From contig JAQMWT010000308.1 of the NCBI GenBank assembly GCA_029834535.1, positions 174,864 through 238,863 on the forward strand: 64,000 nt of DNA. Direction: 5' to 3'. The first letter of the stretch is position 1; every line of letters starts with the position of its first letter. The notes under the pieces were generated by a model. It was not told where the DNA came from. It worked only from the letters and a program-made list of their open reading frames with translations, and did not search any database. Source of the DNA: Chrysophaeum taylorii. Taxonomy: Eukaryota; Sar; Pelagophyceae; Pelagomonadales; Pelagomonadaceae. A program made the position numbers and the translations under genes. Shown here piece by piece: positions 20,347 to 31,557 of this stretch.

Positions 20347-23300
20347 TTATTGGAGTATTTCCTTGTAGACAATGTTTTTCGTGTAGGCGCCGGGGTGGCG
20401 GCGGGCGTAGTCGCGGACGAAGGTGTTGTTCTCGGCGTAGAAGACGAAGTCTTCACGGCGGCCGACGCGGCTAAGGGCGACGTATAGTTGGCCGTGGGAA
20501 AAGACGGGTTCGGGGAGGAGGAGGCCAACCTTTTTAAGGGTTTGGCCTTGGGATTTGTTGATGGTCATCGCGAAAGCGGGGCGCAGTGGGAACTGGCGGC
20601 GTCGCAATGTGAAGGGGTAGTCGTTGCCGGTGGTCGTAAACGTGAAGCGGGGGACCAGGAGCGTGTGTCGTTGGGGGACGCCGGCTTCGTCTTTGATCCA
20701 GGTGGCGAGTTCGAGGAGGCAGTCGGTTACGACGCGGAGGAGAACGTAGCGCGTTCCGTTGGAGTGGAGGGGGGTGGCGTTTCGAAGGAGCATGACGGGC
20801 ATGCCGACCTTGAGTGTGAGTTCGTGGGGAGGCATGCCGCTGGGCGTGAGGGAGTTCAAGAATTCGATGGGGTAGAGGACGGGGTCGTCCTCGTATGCGA
20901 CTTCGTTGGCCGAGTGGAAGGTGTGGACGGTGGAGCCGGGGAAGGTCGCGGTCATCTCGGCGTTGTAATGGTCGACGTTCGAGTTCTTGGGCGTGAGAAC
21001 CGCGCGTTCGAAAAGCCACGCGGGGTCGTCGAAGCGGGCTTCGCCGTAGACGCGGGCGGTCAAGTCGGCGGGGCTGTCGACGTGGGGCACGTGGGTGCCG
21101 AGGTTGATCCAGTCGTCGCCGAGGGCGGGCTCGGTGGGCAGCGTGCCGTTTCCGACGCGGAGGAGGAAGTCGGCGAACTGTTGGAGGTCGACTTGGTCCT
21201 GGCCGCCAGACATTTTGACGCGCATGTTGACGGTGAGCTCGCGGACACGAACGTGGGCCCAGACGGGCGCGTTCTTGATGCAGGCGCCGACGATTTCGTA
21301 CCGGCGGCCGCGCTTGACGATCGGCAGCGTCTGGCGGAAGTCGCCGAGGAAGACGATGACCTTGCCGCCGAAGGGCGCGTCGGTCATGAGGATGTCGCGC
21401 AGCGTGCGGTCCACGGTCATGAGCGTGTCCTTGTTCGTCATGGGCGCTTCGTCCCACAAAATGAGCTTGGCCTTGGTGAGGACGTCGCGGGTGCGGTCCT
21501 TCTTGTTTCTCGTGACGTTGCAGACGCTCGTGTCGGACACGTTGAGCGGGATCTTGAAACGCGAGTGCGCGGTGCGGCCGCCCTGGAGGAGCGTGGCGGC
21601 GATGCCGGAGCTCGCGGTGGCGAGCGCAACGTGGTGGCGTTCGCGCACGGCTGCGAGGAGCGTCTGGCAGAGGAAAGTTTTGCCGGTTCCCGCGGCCGCC
21701 TGTATGAAGAAGGCGGCGCCGGGCGCGAGGAGCATGGGGGGACTACCTTGGTAGACGAAGATCATGATCTCGTTGAAGGTGTCGAGCTGCGGCTGGTTGT
21801 GCTGGCGCATGCTTTCGAGGTTGCGGCGCAGGATCTCGGCGAGGGCGGCGCGCTTCTCCCGGGTGTCGCCGAAGCGGAGTTCCTCGGCGACGAACCGCGA
21901 CGTGAGCTGCTCGGCCTGCGTGGGCTCGGGCAAGCCGACTTGGCGCATTGTCATGCCGGCGCCTTCGAGGTGGGCCTGGATGTCGAGGAGGGCTTCGTTC
22001 TCCATGCTCTCGTTGAGGTCGAGGTCCTGGTTCCGGTGATGTGTCCGGTACCGGCGGAGGATGTCGGTGGTAAGGGTTTTCTTCGTGGCTTCCCAGATGG
22101 CGAAGGGGTTAGTGAGCTCGCAGTGAGTGATGAGCATGGCGAAGAGCAACCGTTGCTCGTACGCGGTGTTGGAGACCGCGGCGGCCTCGAGGCACTTGGT
22201 CCATTCGGCGTCGTCGTGGAGGAGGTTCCGCGCCTTGCAGGCTTCCTTGAAGGTGTCGTACGGCTTGTCGTTGTTTTTCCCGGGCACGATGCGCAAGTCG
22301 GAGTAGCAGGTGGGCCCGCGGACGACTGTCAGGAGGACGCGCATGTGGAAGGCCTCCTGGTTCTTGGGAGAGACGGCGTACATGCGCGCCACGGTATCCG
22401 TCGAGAAGTCGTTCTCGTCGAGGCCGAGGCGCTCGCGGCGTTTGGTGTCTCCTCTGCTTCGTGGGACCCAAGTTTTTTTGTCTGAGAACGTGTAGTGTGT
22501 GGGGAGGTCGGTGTAGAGGAGCGTGAGGGGTCGACCTGGTAGGGCTCGATGTGCTGGATGCCGTTTGCCTTGTTGGTCTTGGCGGCGTTGTTGAGGTTGA
22601 ACATGGCAGTGAGCGTGGTGTCGGGGGGGTCTGGGCGGCGAGCGAGCGTTAGTAGTCGCGGAGGGCGGGGTCGTCGGAATCCTGCCAGTAGACCCGCTGG
22701 CCGTTTTCGAGGTGGACGGCGAGGTGGAAGACGGCGGGGTGCCTCGCGTGGGTTTCGTTGCCGAAGATGCGGTTGAGGGCCTCCGTCGAGCAAATGTAGC
22801 GGCCGGTCTGGTACGTCGAAATCTCGTCCAGGAGGCGGGGGTCGCGGTGGCCGCGAGACGTGTCTTGCCGGATCGTGATCGTTGCGCTGTCCGGGCCCTT
22901 GAAGACATATTTGTACAGGTAGGCGCAGACGTGGATGGTGCAGCAGATCTCGACGTTGAGGTGCGTCTTGTATTTCTTGAGGAGCCAGGGGTTGTAGGGG
23001 ACGATCCATCTGTTGTCGATGACGCAGGGGCGGCCGTTTATGACCTTGGTATAGGTGCGGCCGCCGTCTTGGGGCGAGCGGCGGCGGTATTGGACGTAGT
23101 TGTCCTCCGGGACGGTCGTGTGCCGTTGGAATTCTTTGGGAAAGCGCTTGGAGCATTCTCCGTCCTGCATGCAGGGGCACGACGGGTAGTCGCGGCCGCA
23201 GGGCCCGTGGAGCATGTGGTTGACGACGATTTGGTGGAGTTCCTTTGGCTCGGGTCGTTCGGGTCGGGAACTCTGCGCAGGCGACCTTGTCGACGTCGTC

Positions 23301-25742
23301 GGCGGCGATGTCGTCTCGGCTGTCGAGGATGAGGAGGATGTGGGCGTGGGGCAGGCCCCGCTTCTGGTACTCGATCGTGTACGTGTACGCGTGCACGCGG
23401 CCGAGGACGGAGCGCTCGGTGAGGTCGCGGAGGAGCTCGGCGAGCTTAATGTGAAAGACGCGGATGATGAGGTCGGGTCGCATGTGGGGCTCCTCGTGCT
23501 CGTAGAGCTCGGCCATGATTTCGTCCCACTTCGGGTTGCACGTGAACGTAATGAAGAATGAGGGCCTGCCGCAAACTCTGACGATGGCCATGGCGTCCTG
23601 GTAGGCGGCGCGCATCTCTCGCTGCGACCCCTTGAACGTGGACGGGAGGATGCTGCGTTTGCCCGCGTTGCCCGCCTCGCCATCCGCGACGGCGTCTTGG
23701 AGACCGAAGTAGAGATCGGCGCGCAGCTTCTTTTGGTTCCGGCGGCACCACTCGATCCGCGACACCTCCATCTTGACGGCGCCGTCGAGGAAGTATTCGT
23801 GGCTCAAGCGGTTGAGGCGGTGGATGAGGGAAAAAACGTGGAGGGCGAGGGCCAGTACCGGCGAAGTGTTGTTGTTGCGTCTCTGTTGGTCTCGCTCTTG
23901 GTCTCTCTGTTGGTCTCGTCCTCGGGGCCGGCAGGTGGTTTGTCCGGGTTTTGGCGCGCGGAGGTGCGCGCGATAAACGTAATATTCCTTTGGCGTGATG
24001 GTGGTGAGGCGGGCGGTCCCGTCCTCGGGGTTAACCTTGTTGATTCCGATGTTGTAGCCGCTGGGCCGCCCCGTGGGGAACATGAGGGTGAAGTGAAGGG
24101 GGTCGCGCTGCCCGTTGTAGATGCTGATGAGCTCGAGCTCGGGCCGCCCGTGCGCGCCCTCGCAGTGGACGACGATGTCGCGGTTCGGCACGGCGGTCTC
24201 TTCGTCGCCGAGGACGATCATGGCGACCTCGTCGACGACCTGCGCGTTTCCGCGTCGCGCGTGGTGGTCGGCGGGCCTTTGTTCCGCGTGGATGACGATT
24301 CGGGCGTTGGTTGCGTCGGCGTTCGCGCTGTTGATGTAGGCGTCGGCGTGTCGAAACGTTCGGACGAAGCGGTTGTTGGCGAGGATGACGTCCTGGACGG
24401 TGCGGACCACGTGATCGTTCAGGAGCGAGGACTGGAGGCGGTGCTGGAGTTGCGTGCCGGGATCGAGCAGGTACGTCTGCGCGAACATCGGAGCCTCGCC
24501 GGCCCGCGGCCGCAAGGAGCCGAGGCGGTGGTGTATTTGCCCCGAGATGCGCAGGGCGCTGAGGGGGCACCGATTGGTCGAGGTCGTGCTGCTTCTGGCG
24601 AACGGGCGCTCGTCGTGGACCTGCATGCTCGCGAACGTGAAAGCGTTGTTGAGCTTGCGGGTGTCGGCTCTGAAGGCGATGCCGGTGGCGTGGGGTGTCG
24701 TGATGAGATGGACGAACTCCGGAGGCGGGTTCGGAGGGTCGGGAAGCACGATCGTGCCCCCCGAGCAGCACCGGTTGTATGTGCCTCTGGTCGTCTCCTC
24801 GGACTGCCAGTAAAGCGCGTAGCAGTACGGACAGACTTTGTCCATCGCGCCGGCGTCGTGCGTGGGGACGTTTCTGTCGTCGAAGTCCTCGAGGGCGCAG
24901 CGGGCGACGAAGGTCGGGCGTCGCCGCACTTCGTTGACGACATTTTGGCGGGCGCGTCGCTGTTCGGCGGCGTTGGCGGCGAGGCGCGCGGCGCGCTGCC
25001 CGTGGTCGTCGGTTCGTTGGCGCGACTCGCGTTGTTCCTGGGCGTTGGTTGCGAGCCGGGCGTCGCGGTCCCCTCGTTCGTCGGCGCGGTCGCGCGATTC
25101 GCGCTGCTCGGCGGCATTGGTCGCCAGTCGAGCGTCGCGCTCGCCCCGCGCGTCGGCGCGCGCTCGCGACTGCCGCTGCTCTTCCGCGTGCGCGTCTCGC
25201 AGCGCCGCGGTCTCCTCGGGCGAAGCCGCGTGGCGCGCGGCGAGGCGGCGGTGGCGCTCGCGGACGTATCTGTATCCGGCGTGCTTGAACGTAAAACGGT
25301 ACCCCGTTCGATAGCAGGTGTCGCAGCCGCGTCCCGCGCACGACGCGCACGCGTCCTCGCGGTGTTGCCAGAAGTCGAGGATCTGGGCATCGGTGAAGCT
25401 CCGATACTTAGCCGCGGCGTCGTCGACGGCGGTTTCGCGGGTGGCGGCGGGCAAGGTCGCGTCGGGAGCGAGCGCGGCCGGGGCGACGCGAGGCTGCGGA
25501 GGACCGTTGACCGTGCGTACCTGTCCGACGGGCGCCGGAATCGCGTCGTTCGCGTCGGTCCGGAGGAGGCGCGCGGCGTTGATTCGACGTTGGCGGCCGT
25601 AGACATACGTGTAGCCATCGTGCTTCGTCGAGAATCGGCGGCCGGTCCGGCAGCAGGCGTCGCATCCCTCGGCCGAACAGGGTTCGCATCGTTCGTTGCG
25701 ATCGCGCCAGATCGCGAGAATTTCGTCGTCGGCGAGGTCCAA
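20347..25742 (-). pseudogene. Helitron RepHel protein (HUH endonuclease plus PIF1 helicase), frameshifted
   Basis: Order from the N-terminus: two Cys modules 'CEPCSAEGCDACCRTG' (about 25650-25700) and 'CASCAGRGCDTCYRTG' (about 25310-25360); an Arg/Glu/Ala repeat (24920-25200); a third zinc motif starting 'VCPYCYALYW'; the Rep domain with 'RPSFFITFTCNPKWDE', the HUH motif in 'GLPHAHILL' (about 23340) and the tyrosine motif in 'YLYKYVFKG' (about 22905); then the helicase with Walker A 'AAAGTGKT' (about 21675), Walker B 'LILWDEAP' and 'TINKSQGQT' near the C-terminus. The frame changes at about 23270, again at about 22650, where one frame ends in a stop, and at about 22530. Such a protein would cut and transfer single strands for rolling-circle transposition; this copy cannot encode it in one piece. 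No start codon survives. Confidence 0.85.
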
Positions 25743-26712
25743 GTGCAGGCCAGTAAGTTCACCAATCTCTAACCCCAGTAAGTTCACCTGGTCCCAGTAA
25801 GTTTCATATAAGTTCACCTGGTCAGTAAGTTCACCTAGCTCACACCAACTCCTTTGAGCTCGTCGCTCTCGCCTCCGCCAATCTAAGCTGCTTTGATCCG
25901 CACGCGCCGCCAACCTTTGAGTTTACTCTAAAACCCTTTACTCTAAAAGCCCCAGTATGTTCACCTGGTCCCAGTTTCACCTGGTCACTCAGCTCACCTA
26001 GTCCCAATCTCAAACCCCGGTAAGTTCACCTGGTCCCAGTAAGTTCACCTACAGTGCGCGTGTAGACGCCGGGAGGGGCTTATCGGTATTGCGCAGCACG
26101 TGTGGGGTAGGGTGGAGTCGTCGACCCAGAAGAGCATATCCTCGGGGTTGCCGATCGACAGAGAGCCACGTAGAGCTGGACGTGGCAGAAGACGGGCTTG
26201 GGCAAGAGGACGCCGACCTCGCGGGGCGTCTGGCCCTGGCTCTTGTTGATCGTTTGGCGTCGGCGGGCCTTAAGGGATACAGGTTGGAGGAGCCTCGGTG
26301 ACAACGACACGATCGATCATGTATCTGGTACCGTTGCAGTGGCCGTGCGACGGGTCGAGGTTGCGAAGACTTTAAGCTCGCGATCAAAGTCAGCATGCCG
26401 TTGGTTGTCAGGGAGTTGAAAACTCGACTGTAAAGAGCGAGGCGTCGTCTTCCGACCCAACCTAGTCGGCCGAAAAGAACTCCGACGCCTCGTCTCCGGA
26501 AAAAAGGCCGCGGTCATGCGCGCGTTGTCAGCATCGACAACATCGTTTCGACGGGGCGTGAGAATGGCGCGCTGAAAGAGCCGCCGCGGGTCGTGGAAAT
26601 AGTCTGCGAGGTCGCCGTAGACGGCTTGGAGGATCACTGTCTGGCTCTCGCGCCTACCTGATCCTTACTCTCGCGCCTATCTGATCCTTACCCTAAATCG
26701 AGGGACAAACAA

Positions 26713-26747
<35 letters not shown>

Positions 26748-26815
26748 TCTGTCGATTAGTAGTTAGGAAACAGACAAACAGACAAACAAACAGACAAACA
26801 TCTGTCGATTAGTAG
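25743..26815 (-). mobile_element. Helitron-derived unit U3
   Basis: It has the same structure as U1 and U2: 3' end GGCCTGCACTT at 25743, iterons to 26050, helicase remnant 26049-26640, the TAAGGATCAGGTAGGCGCGA pair, and a CAAACAGA-type microsatellite. The 5' terminus appears twice in direct order, at 26748-26767 and 26798-26817, suggesting a duplicated or slipped end. It abuts and interrupts the Rep gene. Confidence 0.75.
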
Positions 26816-27820
26816 TTACAAGTGCAGGCCAGTAAGTTCGCCAGTAAGTTCACCTGGTCCCAATCTCTAACCCCAGTAAGTTCACCTGGTCCCAGTAAGT
26901 TCACCTAGTCCCAATCTCTAACCCCAGTAAGTTCGGCGTAAGCCCACTCGTGCTCACATCCACTCACCCCACTCTCCCTTCGAGCTCGTCGCTCTCGCCT
27001 CCGCCAATCTAAGGCGCTTTGATCCGCACACGCCGCTAACATTTGAGTTGACTCTAAAACCCCAGTAAGTTCACCTGGTCCCAGTAAGTTCACCTGGTCA
27101 CTAAGTTCACCTAGTCCCAATCTCAAACCCCACAAAGTTCACCTGGTCCCAGTAAGCTCACCTACAGTGCGCGTGTAGACGCCGGGAGGGGCTTATCGGT
27201 ATTGCGCAGCACGTGTGGGTAGGCTGGGGTCGTCGACCCAGATGAGTATATCCTCGGGGTTGCCGATCGACAGAGAGCCACGTAGAGCTGGACGTGGCAG
27301 AAGACGGGCTTGGGAAAGAGGACGCCGACCTCGCGGGGCGTCTGGCCCTGGCTCTTGGTGATCGTTTGGCGTCGGCGGGCCTTACGGGATACAGGTTGGA
27401 GGAGCCTCGGTGACAACGACACGATCGATCATGTATCTGGTACCGTTGCAGTGGCCGTGCGACGGGTCGAGGTTGCGAAGACATTAAGCTCGCGATCAAA
27501 GTCAGCATGCCGTTGGTTGTCAGGGAGTTGAAAACTCTACTGTAAAGAGCGAGGCGTCGTCTTCCGACCCAGCCTAGTCAGCCGAAAAGAACTCCGACGC
27601 CTCGTCTCCGGGAAAAAGGCCGCGGTCATGCGCGCGTTGTCCGCATCGACAACATCGTTTCGACGGGGCGTGAGAATGGCGCGCTGAAAGAGCCGCCGCG
27701 GGTCGTGGAAATAGTCTGCGAGGTCGCCGTAGACGGCTTGGAGGATCACTTTCTGGCTCTCGCGCCTACCTGATGCTTACTCTCGCGCCTATATGATCCT
27801 TACCCTAAATCGGGGGACAA

Positions 27821-27851
<31 letters not shown>

Positions 27852-27876
27852 AACATCTGTCGATTAGTAGTTAAGA
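26816..27876 (-). mobile_element. Helitron-derived unit U4
   Basis: It lies head-to-tail with U3 with no spacer: the 3' end of U4 (GCACTTG) joins the 5' end of U3 (TAACTACTAATCG) at about 26816. It has iterons to 27170, helicase remnant 27158-27750, microsatellite 27820-27850, and 5' terminus TAACTACTAATCGACAGATG ending at 27873. The next few bases join LINE copy A. Confidence 0.75.
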
Positions 27877-29236
27877 AGACTTGCGCTGCGCGCCGATCGA
27901 CAGGCGACGGGTGGGAGGGATGGAGGGCGTGGGCGGTGTACAACGAACCCCAAGCGAGGGTTTTGATGTCGTAGAGTTGCTCCTTGTTGTCGGGCGTGGT
28001 GAGGATGTCTGGGACGACTTGGCGTCGGGCGAGATTGCCTCGGTACCGGCCGTAGAGGCGCGTGCGGATGGTAGGGGCGACGACGTCAGCAAAGATGCCG
28101 AAAACCTCGGACAGGGCTGGGATGCCGGCCTCTTTGACGCTGCCGTGGACGCAGTCGAGCTGGCTGTCGTGCCAGGTGGTCCGCGCTCCTCCGCGGTTGA
28201 CAAGGTTGGCCTGCGTGAGAAGCACCTTGCCGTGAGCGTCGAGAACGACGTCAGTGCCCAGAATGCGAGTGCCCACGAGGCCCAAACAAGCTGGAGAGGG
28301 GTAGCCAAAGTACTGGGCACACATCTCAGCCCAGCAGCGGTTGGGGATTTGAAGGCCAGAACTGGGCCACGAGCTGATGAACGTGGTCGAGAAGCGATCC
28401 CATGAGGACGCCGCTACTCGAAGTGCTTCGGTGATGGGAAGGGTGGCCGCAAGGCGCTGGAGTGCAGTGGCCCGAGCTGTCTCGCGCTGGGAGGTTAGGG
28501 CACGCTGGAGTTGGGGTATGAGCACGGGTGTCGAGATGGTGGGGTCGACGAGGACGCCCATGGAGACGAATTCGTGGGAGAGAGGACCGTCGACGAGATG
28601 ACCGTTGGCGGGGTCGCCGGAACCAGCGCCGCCGTGGGAAGCCAGCGTGGTACGGAGATCAGCCCGAAGTCCGTCCCACGCAGTCTCGAGTGCTCGCCCC
28701 AGGCGGCAACCGGATGCGAGGAGGTGGTGCCAACGGTGCAACTCGTTACCTGTGCGAAAAGAAGTGGCACCCAGGACCGAGGCGAGGCGGGGGAGGTAGC
28801 CAGGGACCTCCACGGCACCCGTAGGATCGCGAAGGTCGACGAGGTGTGGGAGGGCCTGGGCCGCCGTGCCAACAAAGGCGGCGGGGCTGAGGTCGGCGCA
28901 GGAGCGAATGCCGCCACCCCCACTTCGAGCAGGAAGACGGAGGCGTTGGAGGACGATGCCGGTGGAGTCAAAAACCTGACGCGGATCTGCGCCAAGTGCT
29001 GTGGCGACGAAGCTGAGGACGGCAACGTCGAAGCGGCGGAGCGCGCTCAAGGCATTGGTGGGGTAGCAGTGTTGCGCGATGTAGTCCATGCGCGGGGCGA
29101 TGCAGTAGCGGCCCAACGAGTACATGCAGTGGAGGGAGACGTTCTGGAGCTTGGTGCGAATACGGCTCATGTAGCTCACCTGAGCGTCAACCTCGCGTTG
29201 CAAGGAGGTAGCTTCGACATAGGCATCTCCGGCGTG
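27877..29236 (-). mobile_element. LINE copy A, 5' portion: RT C-terminal region and nuclease-like domain
   Basis: An open frame of about 440 residues starting in 'REVDAQVSYMSRIRTKLQNV' and running to 'SPVDRRAAQV', where the Helitron cluster interrupts it. It is nearly identical to copy B (39000-40300). Near the end 'RRQVVPDIL', then about ten residues, then 'LYDIKT' has the spacing of a PD-(D/E)xK nuclease core. The reverse transcriptase motifs lie further upstream and are absent here: identity to copy B stops at about 29236, so the copy is 5'-truncated, as is usual for LINEs. Confidence 0.75.
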
Positions 29237-29299
29237 GAGTGTTGTCTCCTTGCAACTCCTACCTCAACACGTCGACAAACAGCGGTTTGAGCATTGCAG

Positions 29300-30333
29300 G
29301 GCGCCTACGTAACTTCGTAAGCGTTGCTTCCAAAAAAAATCCGGATTCCCCGGTTCTGTACAGGCGGCCCGATACCAAAATCTCTTGTAAAAAATTAATT
29401 TTGCGAGGAAGCCCCCGACACCGGCGAGGCCGCCGATGCGCCCAAAGACGGCCCCATCACACCTACCGCCCTCCCCGGGGGAGCTAGTTCTCAGGCCCGC
29501 ACGAGTTTCTTCGACGGGCTCGAATAGGTCCGAGCCCCACGATACCAAAAAATTACACGCGTCCATACGGCACGAGAGGCACTCTATAGAAAGGCTTAAA
29601 AAGAGAAGAGACCCAGCCAAAGTAGAAGAGTCGCGCCAAGGGACGTCCAGCGGGAGTCAGTCGGGGCGTTAGTAGGAGCTGTTGCGGTGAAAGTCGAGGT
29701 GTTCGACCGGCATCACGGCCGTCGTCGTCGTCGTCATCCGCACCGGCCGCCGCCTCGCGCTGCCGCAGGCACCGCTTCTTCTTGCAAAGCCGCTTCTTCA
29801 GGTCGCCGCAAGTGTCGTACCGAACGAGGCGGCTGCACGAGAATCGGCGCCGATCGGCAGGTTCTTGCAGACGTACCCATCCTTGCATCGAGTCCAGGCG
29901 GCCAGGAGCAGCGCGTAGAGTCTCGGCGCGCTCTCGGGAGCGAGCGCGGCCACCGCCTCGAGCATGCTTCCTGGGCTGTGCGGTCTTGCCGAGAATGTTG
30001 GCCGTCTGCGACCCGGATCTTGGAGATGTCTTTCTTGCGAGTCGCCACCTCCGCAAAGATGCCAGCGATGCCATCGTCCTTTGGAGTACGACTGATGCTT
30101 GATGATGGCCTCGGTCTGCTCGAGCTTGAGGTGCTCGACCGAATCCTCGGGCGAGGTGATGGTCATATCGAAGTCCTTGCCGACTGGGTGCACGACGAAC
30201 GTGGCAAGATGCGGCGGCGGCGGCGCACCTTGTTGCCCAGATCACGGTGCCAGGTTTTTTGTTCGCATATTCCAAAACAGCAGCATCCTTACCCTTTAAA
30301 ACAAAACTTTCTCCAACCCTTAGACAAAATAAA
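29300..30333. other. Intergenic, with a minus-strand coding-like remnant
   Basis: On the minus strand, 'TITSPEDSVEHLKLEQTEAI' (about 30110-30170), 'EVATRKKDISKIRVADGQ' (about 30000-30050), 'LYALLLAAWTRCKDGYVCKN' (about 29860-29920) and 'CGDLKKRLCKKKRCLRQRE' (about 29750-29810) follow each other in order but in different frames, as if one Cys/Lys-rich protein gene had broken or contained small introns. I do not recognise it. The last ~80 bp before 30334 form the 5' region of the TFIIH gene. Confidence 0.35.
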
Positions 30334-31557
30334 ATGGAAGAGATCATGTCGCAGCTGTCGAATGGCGCTCTTGATCGGCTCTACACGAATCCGTGGACGT
30401 GCGTGGGGGTGCTCCAGATGCTGAGCGAGGTCGAACAGCAGTGGCTGCTGCGCGCAGCCCTGACGCGCGAGGACGAAGCGCCGGCGCGGCTGGCGGAGTT
30501 GCGGCTGGTCGTCGACGGTCGAATCGCCGAAAATGTAGCCACGCATTTCGTGGCGGCCCTCGGGGGATTAAAAGAACCCTGGGAGACGTTGCCGCCGGGA
30601 AAGAAACACCCGTCGACCGAACAGTTGACGGAATGGATGGTTTGGCGATGGACTACGGTGCTCATTTACGTTACTGGCGAAGACATGGACGGAAGAAGCG
30701 AACCCCAAACGAGAATTGTTGAGCTTTTGAAAAAAGCAGGCATCATGCGAGGCGACGAGGAGCTCGAGATTACGTCGCTAGGGTTAGAGTTTCTGTTGAG
30801 ACCACGCCACGAACAAATCTGGGAGTTGGTGAAGACTTACCTCTCGGAAGACGAGGATGTCGTGAGTCTTCTGCTCACGATGTCCTTTTGTACCTTTGGA
30901 AACGCCTATCCGATTTCGGCGCTGACCGACGCGCAGCGGGCGTGTCTTCCCGTGCTCGGTGGTTTAGGGTTGTTGTACCAACGGAGCAAATCTACCGACC
31001 GCTTTTATCCGACGCGCCTGGGCATTCAGGTCGCGTTTGGAGGAGGCGCCGCGGACGATACGACGATAAAAATTATCGTCCAGACCAACTTTCAGGTCAT
31101 GGCCTACACGGACGCCAAGGCCAACACCTCGGCTCTCGTAGTCGGCATGCTCAGCCTTTTTGCCACGTTGAGGTGTCGCCTGCCGAATTTGGTGATCGGC
31201 GACATCACCAGAACCTCGGTCCGAGCCTGCGTTGGGAAAGGGATCGCGATCGACCAGATTTTTCGATTTCTTCAAGCCCACAAGAAGGTCGAAAAGCCGT
31301 TGCCCGCGAACGTCCTCGACCAGATGCGATTGTGGGCGGGGGAAGACAATCGCGTCAAATATGCCCACGGATCCCTCATCGCCAACCTCCCCCCGTCCAT
31401 CTTCCCAAAGCTCCTCCACCGGATCAACAAGCACAGGCCCGACTGGCTCCTCTGGCACGACGACACCCGGCTCTTCGTCCACGTCGACGCCGAGCCCTCC
31501 GTCCGACGCCTCCTCCGGCCGAACCACGCAGCAGCAGCTTCTTCTTCTTATCCCTAG
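30334..31557 (+). CDS. TFB2: TFIIH subunit 4 (p52/Tfb2)
   Basis: A 407-residue protein homologous to p52/Tfb2, the TFIIH core subunit that anchors and stimulates the XPB helicase in RNA polymerase II initiation and nucleotide excision repair. Matches run the whole length: 'LDRLYTNPWTCVGVLQML' at the N-terminus, 'TNFQVMAYTD' in the middle, 'PNLVIGDITRTSVRACVGKG' and 'LPANVLDQMRLWAGEDNRV' in the conserved C-terminal part, and the terminal small domain ('LLHRINKHRPDWLLWHDDTR'). It is slightly shorter than animal (about 460) and yeast (513) proteins. I start at the ATG at 30334 (AAAATGG context) because it precedes the conserved 'MSQLSNGALDRL'; the frame is open further upstream but without similarity. 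Single intact exon. Confidence 0.9.
   Translation: MEEIMSQLSNGALDRLYTNPWTCVGVLQMLSEVEQQWLLRAALTREDEAPARLAELRLVVDGRIAENVATHFVAALGGLKEPWETLPPGKKHPSTEQLTEWMVWRWTTVLIYVTGEDMDGRSEPQTRIVELLKKAGIMRGDEELEITSLGLEFLLRPRHEQIWELVKTYLSEDEDVVSLLLTMSFCTFGNAYPISALTDAQRACLPVLGGLGLLYQRSKSTDRFYPTRLGIQVAFGGGAADDTTIKIIVQTNFQVMAYTDAKANTSALVVGMLSLFATLRCRLPNLVIGDITRTSVRACVGKGIAIDQIFRFLQAHKKVEKPLPANVLDQMRLWAGEDNRVKYAHGSLIANLPPSIFPKLLHRINKHRPDWLLWHDDTRLFVHVDAEPSVRRLLRPNHAAAASSSYP

Larger units (their letters stand above)
19999..25742 (-). mobile_element. Rep-helicase Helitron, 5'-truncated
   Basis: Coding strand is minus. The putative 3' terminus reads GGCCTTACTAG then T, i.e. a CTRR end (CTAG at 20002-19999) followed by T as expected for a Helitron inserted at A/T. 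Just before it AAGGCC and GGCCTT can pair. Upstream are strong G/C hairpins (20047-20080). On the 5' side the element stops at 25742, where the iterons of U3 begin inside the Rep frame, so its real 5' end is missing. Confidence 0.65.

Noticed and set aside
20488-25772. Long plus-strand open frames (665 codons at 20488-22485, 691 codons at 23697-25772)
   Set aside because: They are antisense shadows of the Helitron Rep-helicase caused by high GC; no motifs, while the minus strand has HUH, Walker and zinc motifs.
28511-29290. Plus-strand frame of 259 codons, and its mirror at 38748-39665 on the minus strand
   Set aside because: Both are antisense to the same LINE region; they recur only because the LINE is repeated.
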